Positions 42,295 through 50,055 of a stretch of DNA of 64,000 nt are shown here, piece after piece; position 1 is the stretch's first letter, and each line of letters starts with the position of its first letter. The notes below the pieces were generated by a model that saw only the letters and a program-made list of their open reading frames with translations, had not been told where the DNA came from and did not search any database. The DNA is from VRUE01 sp963706605. Lineage in GTDB: Bacteria > Actinomycetota > Thermoleophilia > Solirubrobacterales > 70-9. The DNA is taken from contig OY970165.1 in NCBI GenBank assembly GCA_963706605.1, positions 1,178,001 through 1,242,000 of the forward strand. Direction: 5' to 3'. Both the position numbers and the translations under genes were made by a program.

Positions 42295-42346
42295 GGACGT
42301 GCCGGTTGTTAGCCGCCCATATGGGCGGCTAACAACCGGCACGTCC
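42295..42346. repeat. Perfect 52-bp palindrome at the tetR 3' end
   Basis: Two 26-bp arms with no loop (ggacgtgccggttgttag... to cat|atg at 42320/42321). It contains the stop codon of the tetR gene. It may act as a terminator between tetR and purF (both minus strand), or be a dispersed palindrome. Confidence 0.75.
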
Positions 42347-42958
42347 GGCGAGCAGGGAGTCGAGCGCCTGGTGGAGGCCGGAGACGGCTGAGTCGAGTGG
42401 CGCCTGGTCGCCCGCTGCGCGGGCGCGGATCAGGGCGCCCTCGATCGTCGAGACGACGAGGCCGGCGAAGGTCGCCGCGTCCGCGGCGGTCACCCCCTCC
42501 TCTTCCAGGGCGGCGGCGATCGGCGTTTCCCAGCTCTGGAAGGCGGCGGTCGCGGCGGCCGCCAAGGCTGGGTCCTCGGGCCGCGCCAGCGCAGCCGCGG
42601 CGACTGGGCAGCCGAGCCGCTCGGGGTGGTCCTTGACCCGGCGGCGGAACATCTCGCCGAAGGCGGTCAGCGTCTCCGCCAGGCCGCGCTCCCGCAACGA
42701 GCGCTCGATCGCGGCGCGGATCTCGACTCCCTCGCGCTCGGCGGCGGCGACCGCCAGCTGTCGCTTGCCGTCGGGGAAGTGGTGGTAGATCGATCCCCTT
42801 GGCGCCTTGCCGCGCTCGGCGACGTCGCGCAGCTCCATTGCCGCGTAGCCCTTCTCGGCCAGCAGCTGTCGCGCCCCGGCGATCAGCCGCTCGCGGCCGT
42901 CGCGGCGCTTCGGTTCGATCGCTTTCGCGTCGGCGAGTCGCGTTATGCCCATGGACAT
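42329..42958 (-). CDS. TetR-family repressor
   Basis: A 209-residue regulator with an N-terminal TetR helix-turn-helix: LIAGARQLLAEKGYAAMELR then DVAERGKAPRGSIYHHFPDGK. The C-terminal part fits the LmrA/YxaF-type ligand domain (ERLGCPVAAAALARPEDPAL). ATG 42958 gives MSMGITRL; ATG 42952 is nearly as good. It is divergent from the MFS exporter at 42977 with under 20 bp between starts. Inverted half-sites (tatgccca at 42945, tgggcata at 42989) flank the gap, so it likely represses itself and the exporter. Confidence 0.88.
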   Translation of the reverse strand: MSMGITRLADAKAIEPKRRDGRERLIAGARQLLAEKGYAAMELRDVAERGKAPRGSIYHHFPDGKRQLAVAAAEREGVEIRAAIERSLRERGLAETLTAFGEMFRRRVKDHPERLGCPVAAAALARPEDPALAAAATAAFQSWETPIAAALEEEGVTAADAATFAGLVVSTIEGALIRARAAGDQAPLDSAVSGLHQALDSLLAGRAGC

Positions 42959-42976
42959 AGTATAGTCCCGGCCCCG

Positions 42977-44425
42977 ATGTATGACCGTGGGCATAGAGCA
43001 GCCGTGCTGATCGCCTGTGCGGGCGCCTTCGTCGCCTTTCTCGACACCACGATCGTCAACATCGCCTTCCCCGACATCTCGGCCTCCTTCGCCGGCTCGG
43101 GGCGCGACGCGCTCTCCTGGGTGCTCGACGGCTACTTCGTCGTGATCGCGGCGCTGCTGGTCCCGGCCGGGGGGCTGGCCGACCGCTTCGGCCACAGGCG
43201 CATCTTCCTGCTCGGCATGGCGGGCTTCACCGTCGCCAGCCTGCTCTGCGCGGCGGCGCCAAGCCTGCCGCTGCTGATCTCCTTCCGCGTCCTTCAGGGA
43301 ATCGGCGCCGCGATGATCGCCCCTTCCTCGCTGGCGATCGTCCTCGACAGCTTCCCGGTCGAGCGCCGCGCGGCCGGCGTCGGGCTGTGGGGTGCGGCCG
43401 CTGCGGCCGCAGCGGCGGTCGGGCCGACGCTCGGCGGTGCGCTGGTCGAGCTCGCCGACTGGCGGCTCGTCTTTCTCGTCAACCTGCCGCTCGGCGCCGC
43501 GATCCTGATCGCCGGTCACAGGCGGCTGCCGAAGCCGAAGATCGTCGACAGTCGTCTACCCGACTTGCCCGGCGCGGCGATGCTCGCCCTCGGCCTGGCG
43601 GCGGTCACGCTTGGAATCGTCGAGGGCAACGACTGGGGCTGGACCTCGACCGCCACCCTTGCCGCTTTCGCCGCCGCCGCGTTGCTTCTGGCCGGCGTCG
43701 TCGTGCGCAGCCGCAGCCACCCACGGCCGATCGTTGAGCCGGCGCTCTTCGCCCACCGTTCCTTCCGCATCGGCAACCTCGGCACGTTGCTCTTCGCCGC
43801 CGCCTTCTTCTCGCTGATCCTCGGCAACGTTCTCTTTCTCACCGGCGTCTGGGGCTACACGATCCTCCAGGCCGGCGCGGCGACCCTGCCGGGCCCCACT
43901 GCCAGCACGATCTTTGCCGGTCCAGCCGGCAAGCTCGCCGACCGCTTCGGCCACCGCGCCGTGATCGTCCCCGGTGCCGTCGTCTTCGCCGCGGGAGTGA
44001 TGGTCCTGCGCTCCGCCGGGGCCGAGCCCGACTGGCTCGGCCTCTGGCTGCCGGGCTCGCTGCTGACCGGGATCGGCATTGGCCTCGCCTTCCCGACCCT
44101 CGGCTCGGCCGCGGTGCGCGACGTGCCGATCGACCGCTTCGCCACCGCCAGCGCCGTCAACGCCGCCTTTCGCCAGGTCGGCGCCGTGCTCGGCACGGCG
44201 ATCCTCGTCGCGATCGTCGGCGAACCAGCCTCACTCAGCGAGGCTCTCCACGTCTCCGACGGCGCCTACCTCTTCGCCGCGATCGCGGCGCTCGTCTCAG
44301 GTGCCGTCGTGCTCGGCCTGCGACCCGAGCGCGTGCCAAGCGTCGCCGACCGCGTCGAGGCCGACGCTAACGCTGCGGTCGCCGGCGGCAATCTCCACCG
44401 CGTCGCCGCCGACCTTGCCGAGTAG
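42977..44425 (+). CDS. MFS drug exporter, DHA2 (14-TM) type
   Basis: A 482-residue major facilitator protein of the EmrB/QacA group. Motif C-like and signature regions include FLDTTIVNIAFPDI, the motif A GGLADRFGHRRIFLLGM, GIGAAMIAPSSLAIV and a second-half motif A KLADRFGHRAVIV. About fourteen hydrophobic spans are visible. The ATG at 42977 starts shortly before the first span. It probably exports toxic compounds and is induced when the adjacent TetR binds ligand. The last 129 nt overlap the 3' end of purL on the opposite strand, encoding a hydrophilic tail not typical of the family. Confidence 0.92.
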   Translation: MYDRGHRAAVLIACAGAFVAFLDTTIVNIAFPDISASFAGSGRDALSWVLDGYFVVIAALLVPAGGLADRFGHRRIFLLGMAGFTVASLLCAAAPSLPLLISFRVLQGIGAAMIAPSSLAIVLDSFPVERRAAGVGLWGAAAAAAAAVGPTLGGALVELADWRLVFLVNLPLGAAILIAGHRRLPKPKIVDSRLPDLPGAAMLALGLAAVTLGIVEGNDWGWTSTATLAAFAAAALLLAGVVVRSRSHPRPIVEPALFAHRSFRIGNLGTLLFAAAFFSLILGNVLFLTGVWGYTILQAGAATLPGPTASTIFAGPAGKLADRFGHRAVIVPGAVVFAAGVMVLRSAGAEPDWLGLWLPGSLLTGIGIGLAFPTLGSAAVRDVPIDRFATASAVNAAFRQVGAVLGTAILVAIVGEPASLSEALHVSDGAYLFAAIAALVSGAVVLGLRPERVPSVADRVEADANAAVAGGNLHRVAADLAE

Positions 44426-46501
44426 GAGCACCTCGACGCCCTCGCCCGCCAGCGCTTCCAGCTTGTCGCGATCGCCGCTAAGGACGAAGCCGCCGCCGCC
44501 CTCGCCGAAGAGCGCCTCCTCGGGCGAGCAGCCACGTTCGCGCAGGGGTTGGACGTCGACGCGACAGCCGAGCCCAGCGCCGATCGCCGACTCGGCCAGG
44601 GCGCAGGCGAGGCCGCCGTCGCTTACGTCGTGGGCGGAGGCGAGCTTGCCGGCGCGAACCGCGCGCCGCACCGTCTCGCAGGCGGCGGCGACCGCGGCGA
44701 CGTCAGGCTGGGGCAGGCCGGTGTCCAGCTCACCGCGCAGCTTCGCCAGCTCCGAGCCGGCGAGCGAGGGTTCGAAGGGGCCGAGCAGGGCGATCGCGTC
44801 GCCCTCGCGGGCGAAGGCGCTCGGCGCGACCTGGCCCGGATCAGGCAGCTCGCCGACCATGCCGACCACCGGGGTCGGGTAGATCGGCCCTTCCGGTCCC
44901 TCGTTGTAGAGGGAGACGTTGCCGCCGACGACCGGGACGCCGAGCGCCTCGCAGGCGTCGGCGAGGGCCTGGACAGAGCGGTCGAGCTGCCAGGCGGGCA
45001 CCGGCTTCTCGGGATTGCCGAAGTTGAGGCAGTTGGTCAGGCCGAGCGGCTCGGCCCCGGCGCAGGCGAGGTTCTGCGCGCACTCGAGCACCGCCTCGAC
45101 CGTGCCGGCGTAGGGGTCGCAGGCGACGCGCCGACCGTTGCCGTCGATCGAGACCGCGATCGCGTTGTCGGCCTCGGGGATCGCCAGCACCGCCGCGTCG
45201 GCGCTCTCCGGCCGCCGCGCGGTGCGCGAGCCGACCACCGAGTCGTACTGCTCGAAGGCCCAGCGCTTGGAGGCGACGCTGGGCGAGGAGAGCAGGGCGA
45301 GCAGCGTCTCCTCGGGTGAGGCGCTCCCGGCCAGCGTCGCCCGGTTGCCGTAGGTCCAGCCCTCCGGCTCGGCCGGGCTGAGGTCATAGAGCGGGCAGCC
45401 GTCGACCAGCGCCTCAACCGGCATCTCGCCGACGATCTCGCCGCCGCGCAGCACTCGCACCAGGCCGTCGTCGGTGACCGTGCCGATCTCCGCCGAGCCG
45501 GTTTGCCATTTCTCGCAGAGGGCGATCACCTCGGCGACCCGCGCCGGCTCGACCACGGCGAGCATCCGCTCCTGCGACTCGGAGACCATGATCTCGAAGG
45601 GCTCCATGTCGGCCTCGCGCAGCGGCACCCGCGCGACGTCGATCTCGATCCCGACCCCGCCCGCCGAGGCCATCTCGCTCGCCGAGGAGGTGAGCCCGGC
45701 GGCGCCGAGGTCCTGCAAAGAGACCAGCAGACCCTTCTCCAGCAGCTCCAGGCAGCACTCGAGCACCTTCGACTCCTCGAAGGGGTCGCCGATCTGCACC
45801 GTCGGCCGCTTGGCGTCGTCGCCCTCGTCGAGCTCGGCCGAGGCGAGCACCGAGGCGCCGCCGATCCCGTCGCGCCCGGTCGAGGCGCCCATCAGGACGA
45901 CCGCGTTGCCGACCCCGGCCGCCGCGGCGCGGACCATGTCCGCCTGCTTCGCCAGGCCGACGCACATCGCGTTGACCAGGCAGTTGTGCTCGTAGGGGGC
46001 CTCGAAGTAGATCTCACCGCCGACGTTGGGCACGCCGATCGAGTTGCCGTAGTGGCCGATCCCGCGCACGGCGCCGTCGAGCAGGTGGCGCGAGCGCACC
46101 GAGTCGAGCTCGCCGAAGCGCAACGAGTCGAGGATCGCGATCGGCCGCGCGCCGAGGGCGAAGACGTCGCGGAGGATGCCGCCGACCCCGGTCGCCGCCC
46201 CCTGGAAGGGCTCGACTGCGCTCGGGTGGTTGTGGGACTCGACCTTGAAGGCGACCGCGTAGCCCGCGCCGATGTCGACCGCCCCGGCGTTCTCCCCAGG
46301 CCCCATCACCACCCGCTCGCCCTCGGTCGGCAGCCTCCGCAACAGCTTGCGCGAGTGCTTGTAGGCGCAGTGCTCGGACCAGAGCAGGCTGAACATCGCC
46401 AGCTCGACCCCGTTCGGCTCGCGCCCGAGCTTCGCAACGATCAGCTCGTACTCGGCGTCGGTCAGTCCCAGCTCGCGATGCTTGGACGTCTCCACGGTCA
46501 C
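44297..46501 (-). CDS. purL: FGAM synthase subunit PurL
   Basis: A 734-residue small-type PurL, the ATP-grasp-like (AIRS-fold) synthetase subunit that acts with PurQ and PurS. Visible signatures are LLWSEHCAYKHSRKLL, AVAFKVESHNHPSAVEPFQG, GASTGRDGIGGASVLAS, LQDLGAAGLTSSASEMA and HDVSDGGLACALAE. It starts at GTG 46501, overlapping purQ by 4 nt. The 3' end overlaps the MFS gene on the other strand. Confidence 0.97.
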   Translation of the reverse strand: MTVETSKHRELGLTDAEYELIVAKLGREPNGVELAMFSLLWSEHCAYKHSRKLLRRLPTEGERVVMGPGENAGAVDIGAGYAVAFKVESHNHPSAVEPFQGAATGVGGILRDVFALGARPIAILDSLRFGELDSVRSRHLLDGAVRGIGHYGNSIGVPNVGGEIYFEAPYEHNCLVNAMCVGLAKQADMVRAAAAGVGNAVVLMGASTGRDGIGGASVLASAELDEGDDAKRPTVQIGDPFEESKVLECCLELLEKGLLVSLQDLGAAGLTSSASEMASAGGVGIEIDVARVPLREADMEPFEIMVSESQERMLAVVEPARVAEVIALCEKWQTGSAEIGTVTDDGLVRVLRGGEIVGEMPVEALVDGCPLYDLSPAEPEGWTYGNRATLAGSASPEETLLALLSSPSVASKRWAFEQYDSVVGSRTARRPESADAAVLAIPEADNAIAVSIDGNGRRVACDPYAGTVEAVLECAQNLACAGAEPLGLTNCLNFGNPEKPVPAWQLDRSVQALADACEALGVPVVGGNVSLYNEGPEGPIYPTPVVGMVGELPDPGQVAPSAFAREGDAIALLGPFEPSLAGSELAKLRGELDTGLPQPDVAAVAAACETVRRAVRAGKLASAHDVSDGGLACALAESAIGAGLGCRVDVQPLRERGCSPEEALFGEGGGGFVLSGDRDKLEALAGEGVEVLLLGKVGGDAVEIAAGDRSVSVGLDAVGDAWHALGSQAEHDGT

Positions 46502-47169
46502 GCCGCGGTTCCCGCCACGCTCTCGAAGATCCGCAACCCGTCCGTGGACCCGGTCATCGCGTCGACCGCGTGCTCGGGGTGGGGCATCAGGCCGAGCACG
46601 TTGCCCGCCTCGTTGCGGACGCCGGCGATGTCGCGGGCCGAGCCGTTCGGGTTCTGCCCCGGCGCGTAGCGGAAGGCGACCTGGCCGTTCGCCTCGATCT
46701 GGTCGAGCATCTCCTCCGGCGCCCAGTAACGCCCTTCGCCGTGCTTGGCCGGGATCGAGAGCCGCTCTGCCGGTCGATCGCAGCTTTTGGGGGTCCCTGG
46801 ACCCCCAAATCCTTCGATCGCCAGCTCGACCTGGCGGCAGACGAAGCGCAGGTTCTCGTTGAGGAGCAGAGCACCGGGCAGCAGGTCTGCCTCGCAGAGC
46901 ACCTGGAAGCCGTTGCAGATGCCCAGCACCGGTCCACCCGCGGCGGCGAACTCCGCCACCGCCTCCATCGCCGGGGAGAAGCGGGCGATCGCCCCGGCCC
47001 GCAGGTAGTCGCCATAGGAGAAGCCCCCCGGCACGACGATCGCGTCGACGCCATCCAGGTCGTGCTCCTCATGCCAGATCAGCCGCCCCTCCCCGCCGGC
47101 CAGCTCGCAGGCGTGCAGGGCGTCCCGCTCATCGCAGGAGCCGGGGAACTGGACGACGCCCCAGAGCAT
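46498..47169 (-). CDS. purQ: FGAM synthase subunit PurQ
   Basis: A 223-residue class I glutamine amidotransferase supplying ammonia to PurL. The nucleophile Cys lies in VLGICNGFQVLCEA and the His/Glu pair in LMPHPEHAVD. PGGFSYGDYLRAGAIA is also typical. A short palindrome in the DNA (46786-46809) encodes FGGPGTPKS in a loop between VELAIE and RLSIPAKHGEGRY, where other PurQ proteins vary. It overlaps purS by 1 nt and purL by 4 nt. Confidence 0.96.
   Translation of the reverse strand: MLWGVVQFPGSCDERDALHACELAGGEGRLIWHEEHDLDGVDAIVVPGGFSYGDYLRAGAIARFSPAMEAVAEFAAAGGPVLGICNGFQVLCEADLLPGALLLNENLRFVCRQVELAIEGFGGPGTPKSCDRPAERLSIPAKHGEGRYWAPEEMLDQIEANGQVAFRYAPGQNPNGSARDIAGVRNEAGNVLGLMPHPEHAVDAMTGSTDGLRIFESVAGTAA
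46786..46809. repeat. Short perfect palindrome embedded in purQ
   Basis: tttgggggtcc and its exact complement are separated by CT, and outer cgatcg copies lie at 46775-46780 and 46815-46820. The insert is in frame in a surface-loop region. Confidence 0.65.
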
Positions 47170-47402
47170 CAGGCGCCGTCGAGGCTCTCGATTTCGAAGT
47201 CCTCGATCAGCGGGTTGGCGAGCAGCTTCTCGCAGAGCTCCGTCAGGCGCTCGGGGTCCTCCGCCTCCAGCTCGACCATGCGTCCCACCCGCACTTGCTT
47301 GACGCCCTCGAAGCCGAGCGCCGGCAGCGCCCGCTCGACCGCCTTGCCCTGCGGGTCGAGGATTCCCTCCTTCGGCCGGATCAGGACCCGAGCCTTCGCC
47401 AC
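47169..47402 (-). CDS. purS: FGAM synthase subunit PurS
   Basis: A 77-residue PurS, the small bridging subunit of the PurLQS complex. It reads ARVLIRPKEGILDPQGKAVE, then LGFEGVKQVRVGRMVELE and ends FEIESLDGA, a full-length match to the family. The GTG start at 47402 overlaps the purC stop by one base (TAGTG); longer frames upstream are shadows of purC. Together with purQ and purL it is translationally coupled. Confidence 0.95.
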   Translation of the reverse strand: MAKARVLIRPKEGILDPQGKAVERALPALGFEGVKQVRVGRMVELEAEDPERLTELCEKLLANPLIEDFEIESLDGA

Positions 47403-48250
47403 TAGAAAGAGCGCTCCGTGATCCGCTCGTACGCCTCGACGTACTTCGCCCGCGTCTGCTCGATCACATCGGGCGAGAGCTCCGGGGCGGGGGGCCTGTG
47501 GTCCCAGCCGGCGGCGTCGGCCCAGTCGCGGACGAACTGCTTGTCGAAGGAGGGCTGCGTGTGGCCGGGCTGGTAGCGATCGACCGGCCAGAAGCGGGAG
47601 GAGTCGGGGGTGAGGACCTCGTCGGCGAGGACGACCTCGGCGCCGGCGTGGCGCCCGAACTCGAACTTGGTGTCGGCGAGGATGATGCCGCGCTCGGCCG
47701 CGTGCTCGGCGCCGCGCGAGTAGACCTCGATCGAGATCCGCCGCAGCTCTTCCATCAGCGCCCGGTCGCCGACGATCTCCGCCGCCCGCTCGAAGTCGAC
47801 GTTCTCGTCGTGGTCGCCGATCTCGGCCTTGGTCGCCGGGGTGAAGATCGGCTCCGGCAGCTTGTCGGACTCGAGCAGGTTCGGCGGCAGCTCGATCCCG
47901 CAGACCGCGCCGTTCTCCTTGTATTCCTTCCAGCCCGACCCGGACAGGTAGCCGCGCACGACGCACTCGACCGGGTACATCTCCAGACGGCGCACCCGCA
48001 TCGCCCGTTCGGCGACCTCTTCCGGCACGTCGTCGGAGATCAGGTGGTTGGGGACGATGTCGCCGGTCAGCTCGAACCAGAACAGCGACATCCGGTTCAG
48101 CACCTTGCCCTTATCGGTGACCGGCGTCGGCATCACCACGTCGTAGATCGAGATCCGGTCCGAGGCGACCATCAGCAGGTCGTCCTCCCACTCGTAGATC
48201 TCGCGCACCTTGCCGGAGGAATGGAGCTTCAGGTCGGCGACCGCTGGCAT
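47402..48250 (-). CDS. purC: SAICAR synthase
   Basis: A 282-residue phosphoribosylaminoimidazole-succinocarboxamide synthase. Motifs are SSGKVREIYEWEDDLLMVAS, DRISIYDVVMPTPVTDKGKV, ECVVRGYLSGSGWKEY, GIILADTKFEFG and EVLTPDSSRFWP. The ATG at 48250 gives MPAVADLKLH; the frame is open much further upstream, antisense to the P450, and is not coding there. First gene of the purC-S-Q-L run. Confidence 0.96.
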   Translation of the reverse strand: MPAVADLKLHSSGKVREIYEWEDDLLMVASDRISIYDVVMPTPVTDKGKVLNRMSLFWFELTGDIVPNHLISDDVPEEVAERAMRVRRLEMYPVECVVRGYLSGSGWKEYKENGAVCGIELPPNLLESDKLPEPIFTPATKAEIGDHDENVDFERAAEIVGDRALMEELRRISIEVYSRGAEHAAERGIILADTKFEFGRHAGAEVVLADEVLTPDSSRFWPVDRYQPGHTQPSFDKQFVRDWADAAGWDHRPPAPELSPDVIEQTRAKYVEAYERITERSF

Positions 48251-48316
48251 TAAGCCGATGCTAACCATCGCGAGAGCGGAGGGCCGCCCCGCCCCGCGTC
48301 TGCGATCCTCTCGGGC

Positions 48317-49642
48317 GTGCCGCTGCCGCCCGAACCGAAGAGCTCGCCCCTCGTTCAGACCCTGCGCTGGTCCTTCCGGCCGCTGCCCTTCATGCAGGAG
48401 TGCCGCGAGCGCTATGGCGACAGCTTCAGCGTCAGGTTCCTCGGCTTCGAGCGGCCAATGGTGATGATCTCCGACCCGGCGGCGATCAAGGCCCTCTACA
48501 CCGAGCGCTCGCACGGCCTGCCGCCCGGCCGCGAGGTCGTGCTGACCCCGGTCGTCGGGCCGCACTCGGTGCTGGTCATCGAGGGTGCCGACCACCTCGC
48601 CCACCGCAAATTGATGCTGCCCTCCTTCCACGGCGAGCGGATGCGCTCCTACGAGCCGATCGTCTCCGAGATCATCGACGCCGAGATCGACTCCTGGCCG
48701 CTCGGCGAGAAGTTCGCGATCCACCCACGAATGCAGGCGATGACGCTGGAGGTGATCCTGCGCGTCGTCTTCGGCGTCGCCGAGGGCCCGCGCCTGCAGC
48801 AGCTGCGCGTCGTCTTGACGAAGGTGCTGGAGGAAACCGCCTCGCCGTTCACGCAGCTGATCGGCCTCGCCGCGCGCCGCTTCGGCGGCCGCGGGCCGTG
48901 GGCGAGGTTCGAGGGCCAGCTGCGGGCCGTCGACGAGCTGCTCTACGCCGAGATCACCGAGCGCCGCGGCACCGGCGGCCTCGAGGAGCGCGACGACATC
49001 CTCTCGGAGCTGATCCAGGCTCGCTTCGAGGACGGTGGGGAGATGAGCGACGCCGACCTGCGCGACCAGCTGATGACCCTGCTGCTCGCCGGCCACGAGA
49101 CGACCGCGACCGCGCTGGCCTGGACCTTCGACCTGCTGCTCCGCCACCCGCGGGAGCTGGAGCGCCTGCGCGACTCGCTCGCCACCGGAGAGGACGACTA
49201 CCTGCGGGCGACGATCAGCGAGTCGCTGCGGCTGCGCCCGGTCGTGCCCCTGGCCGGCCGCCGTCTCGCCAAGGACCTCGAGGCCGACGGCCTCACCCTG
49301 CCGGCGGGCACCGATGTCACGCCCGCGATATGGCTCGCCCACACGCGTGCCGACGCCTACCCGGAGCCCTTCGCCTTCCGCCCCGAGCGCTTCCTCGACC
49401 AGGCGCCCGACACCTACGCCTGGATCCCCTTCGGCGGCGGCATCCGTCGCTGCCTCGGCGCCGCCTTCGCCGAGTTCGAGATGCGGATCGCGCTGCGCGA
49501 GGTGCTGACCCGCTGCGAGCTGCACAAGGCAGACTCAGCACCGGAGAAGATCGGTCGCCGCAACATCACCCTCTCCCCCAAGCAGGGAACTCCCGTGGTC
49601 GTGACCGCTCGCCACCCCGCACGGGAGCTGGTCACTGCCTAG
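48317..49642 (+). CDS. Cytochrome P450
   Basis: A 441-residue soluble P450. The I-helix oxygen-activation motif is AGHETTATALAW, the ExxR is ESLRLRP, and the heme-binding loop FGGGIRRCLGAAFAEFEMRI carries the thiolate Cys. The meander region EPFAFRPERFL is normal. No membrane anchor, so it needs separate ferredoxin partners, which are not nearby. It starts at GTG 48317. It interrupts the purine genes and is convergent with the small thioredoxin-fold gene. The layout is close to actinobacterial CYP proteins that act on hydrophobic substrates; the substrate is unknown. Confidence 0.94.
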   Translation: MPLPPEPKSSPLVQTLRWSFRPLPFMQECRERYGDSFSVRFLGFERPMVMISDPAAIKALYTERSHGLPPGREVVLTPVVGPHSVLVIEGADHLAHRKLMLPSFHGERMRSYEPIVSEIIDAEIDSWPLGEKFAIHPRMQAMTLEVILRVVFGVAEGPRLQQLRVVLTKVLEETASPFTQLIGLAARRFGGRGPWARFEGQLRAVDELLYAEITERRGTGGLEERDDILSELIQARFEDGGEMSDADLRDQLMTLLLAGHETTATALAWTFDLLLRHPRELERLRDSLATGEDDYLRATISESLRLRPVVPLAGRRLAKDLEADGLTLPAGTDVTPAIWLAHTRADAYPEPFAFRPERFLDQAPDTYAWIPFGGGIRRCLGAAFAEFEMRIALREVLTRCELHKADSAPEKIGRRNITLSPKQGTPVVVTARHPARELVTA

Positions 49643-49755
49643 ATCCCATCCCGGTAGGGATGGAACGTCTTGTACTTTTTCTGCGCCACGGCCAGCGGCC
49701 AGCCGGCAACTGTTTTCAGAAAAAGTTAAGTGGAATCCCTACCGGGATGGGATCT
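49641..49755. repeat. Nested inverted repeat between convergent genes
   Basis: Outer 21-bp arms are perfect (49641-49661 and 49735-49755, core atcccatcccggtaggga). Inside are 10-bp arms actttttctg (49674-49683) and cagaaaaagt (49717-49726). It begins at the P450 stop and covers the end of the opposing gene, so it may be a two-way terminator or a mobile palindrome. Confidence 0.7.
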
Positions 49756-50038
49756 TCGCCGTCGGATGCTCATGTGCCCAGCGGGCGATCGTGCCCGAGC
49801 CGGACACCACCTCACCATCGTCCAGCACCAGGATCGGCACCTCGTTGGTGCCACTCAGCTTCCTCACCTCGGCCCGGTCCGCGTCGCGACGGCTCCAGGT
49901 CCACGCGGCCAGCCGGCTGCCGCCGACCACCTTGAGCTCGTACTCGTACCCCGCCGCATCGAGGGCCTTGGCGGCTTTGGCGCACGGATGCACGAATGCC
50001 GGCCCCCGTTTCTTCTGCGGGCAGGTGTAGAGGATCAC
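49739..50038 (-). CDS. GST N-terminal / glutaredoxin-like protein
   Basis: A 99-residue thioredoxin-fold protein: MILYTCPQKKRGPAFVHPC at the start, then helix CAKAAKALDAAGYEYELKVV, the cis-proline segment NEVPILVLDDGEVVSGSGTI and a final helix. It is the length of a bare GST N-terminal domain, with no alpha-helical C-terminal domain. The first Cys could act as in glutaredoxin, although the second Cys of a CxxC is missing. The last residues are encoded by the palindromic repeat. Role unknown; probably thiol or glutathione-like (mycothiol) binding. Confidence 0.75.
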   Translation of the reverse strand: MILYTCPQKKRGPAFVHPCAKAAKALDAAGYEYELKVVGGSRLAAWTWSRRDADRAEVRKLSGTNEVPILVLDDGEVVSGSGTIARWAHEHPTAKIPSR

Positions 50039-50055
50039 GGCCTGGACCGTAGCGG

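Noticed and set aside
42958..43519. Upstream extension of the tetR frame
   Set aside because: It is antisense to the MFS gene; the helix-turn-helix starts normally after ATG 42958.
48250..49525. Upstream extension of the purC frame to 707 aa
   Set aside because: The extra part is antisense to the P450, and a normal PurC starts at 48250.
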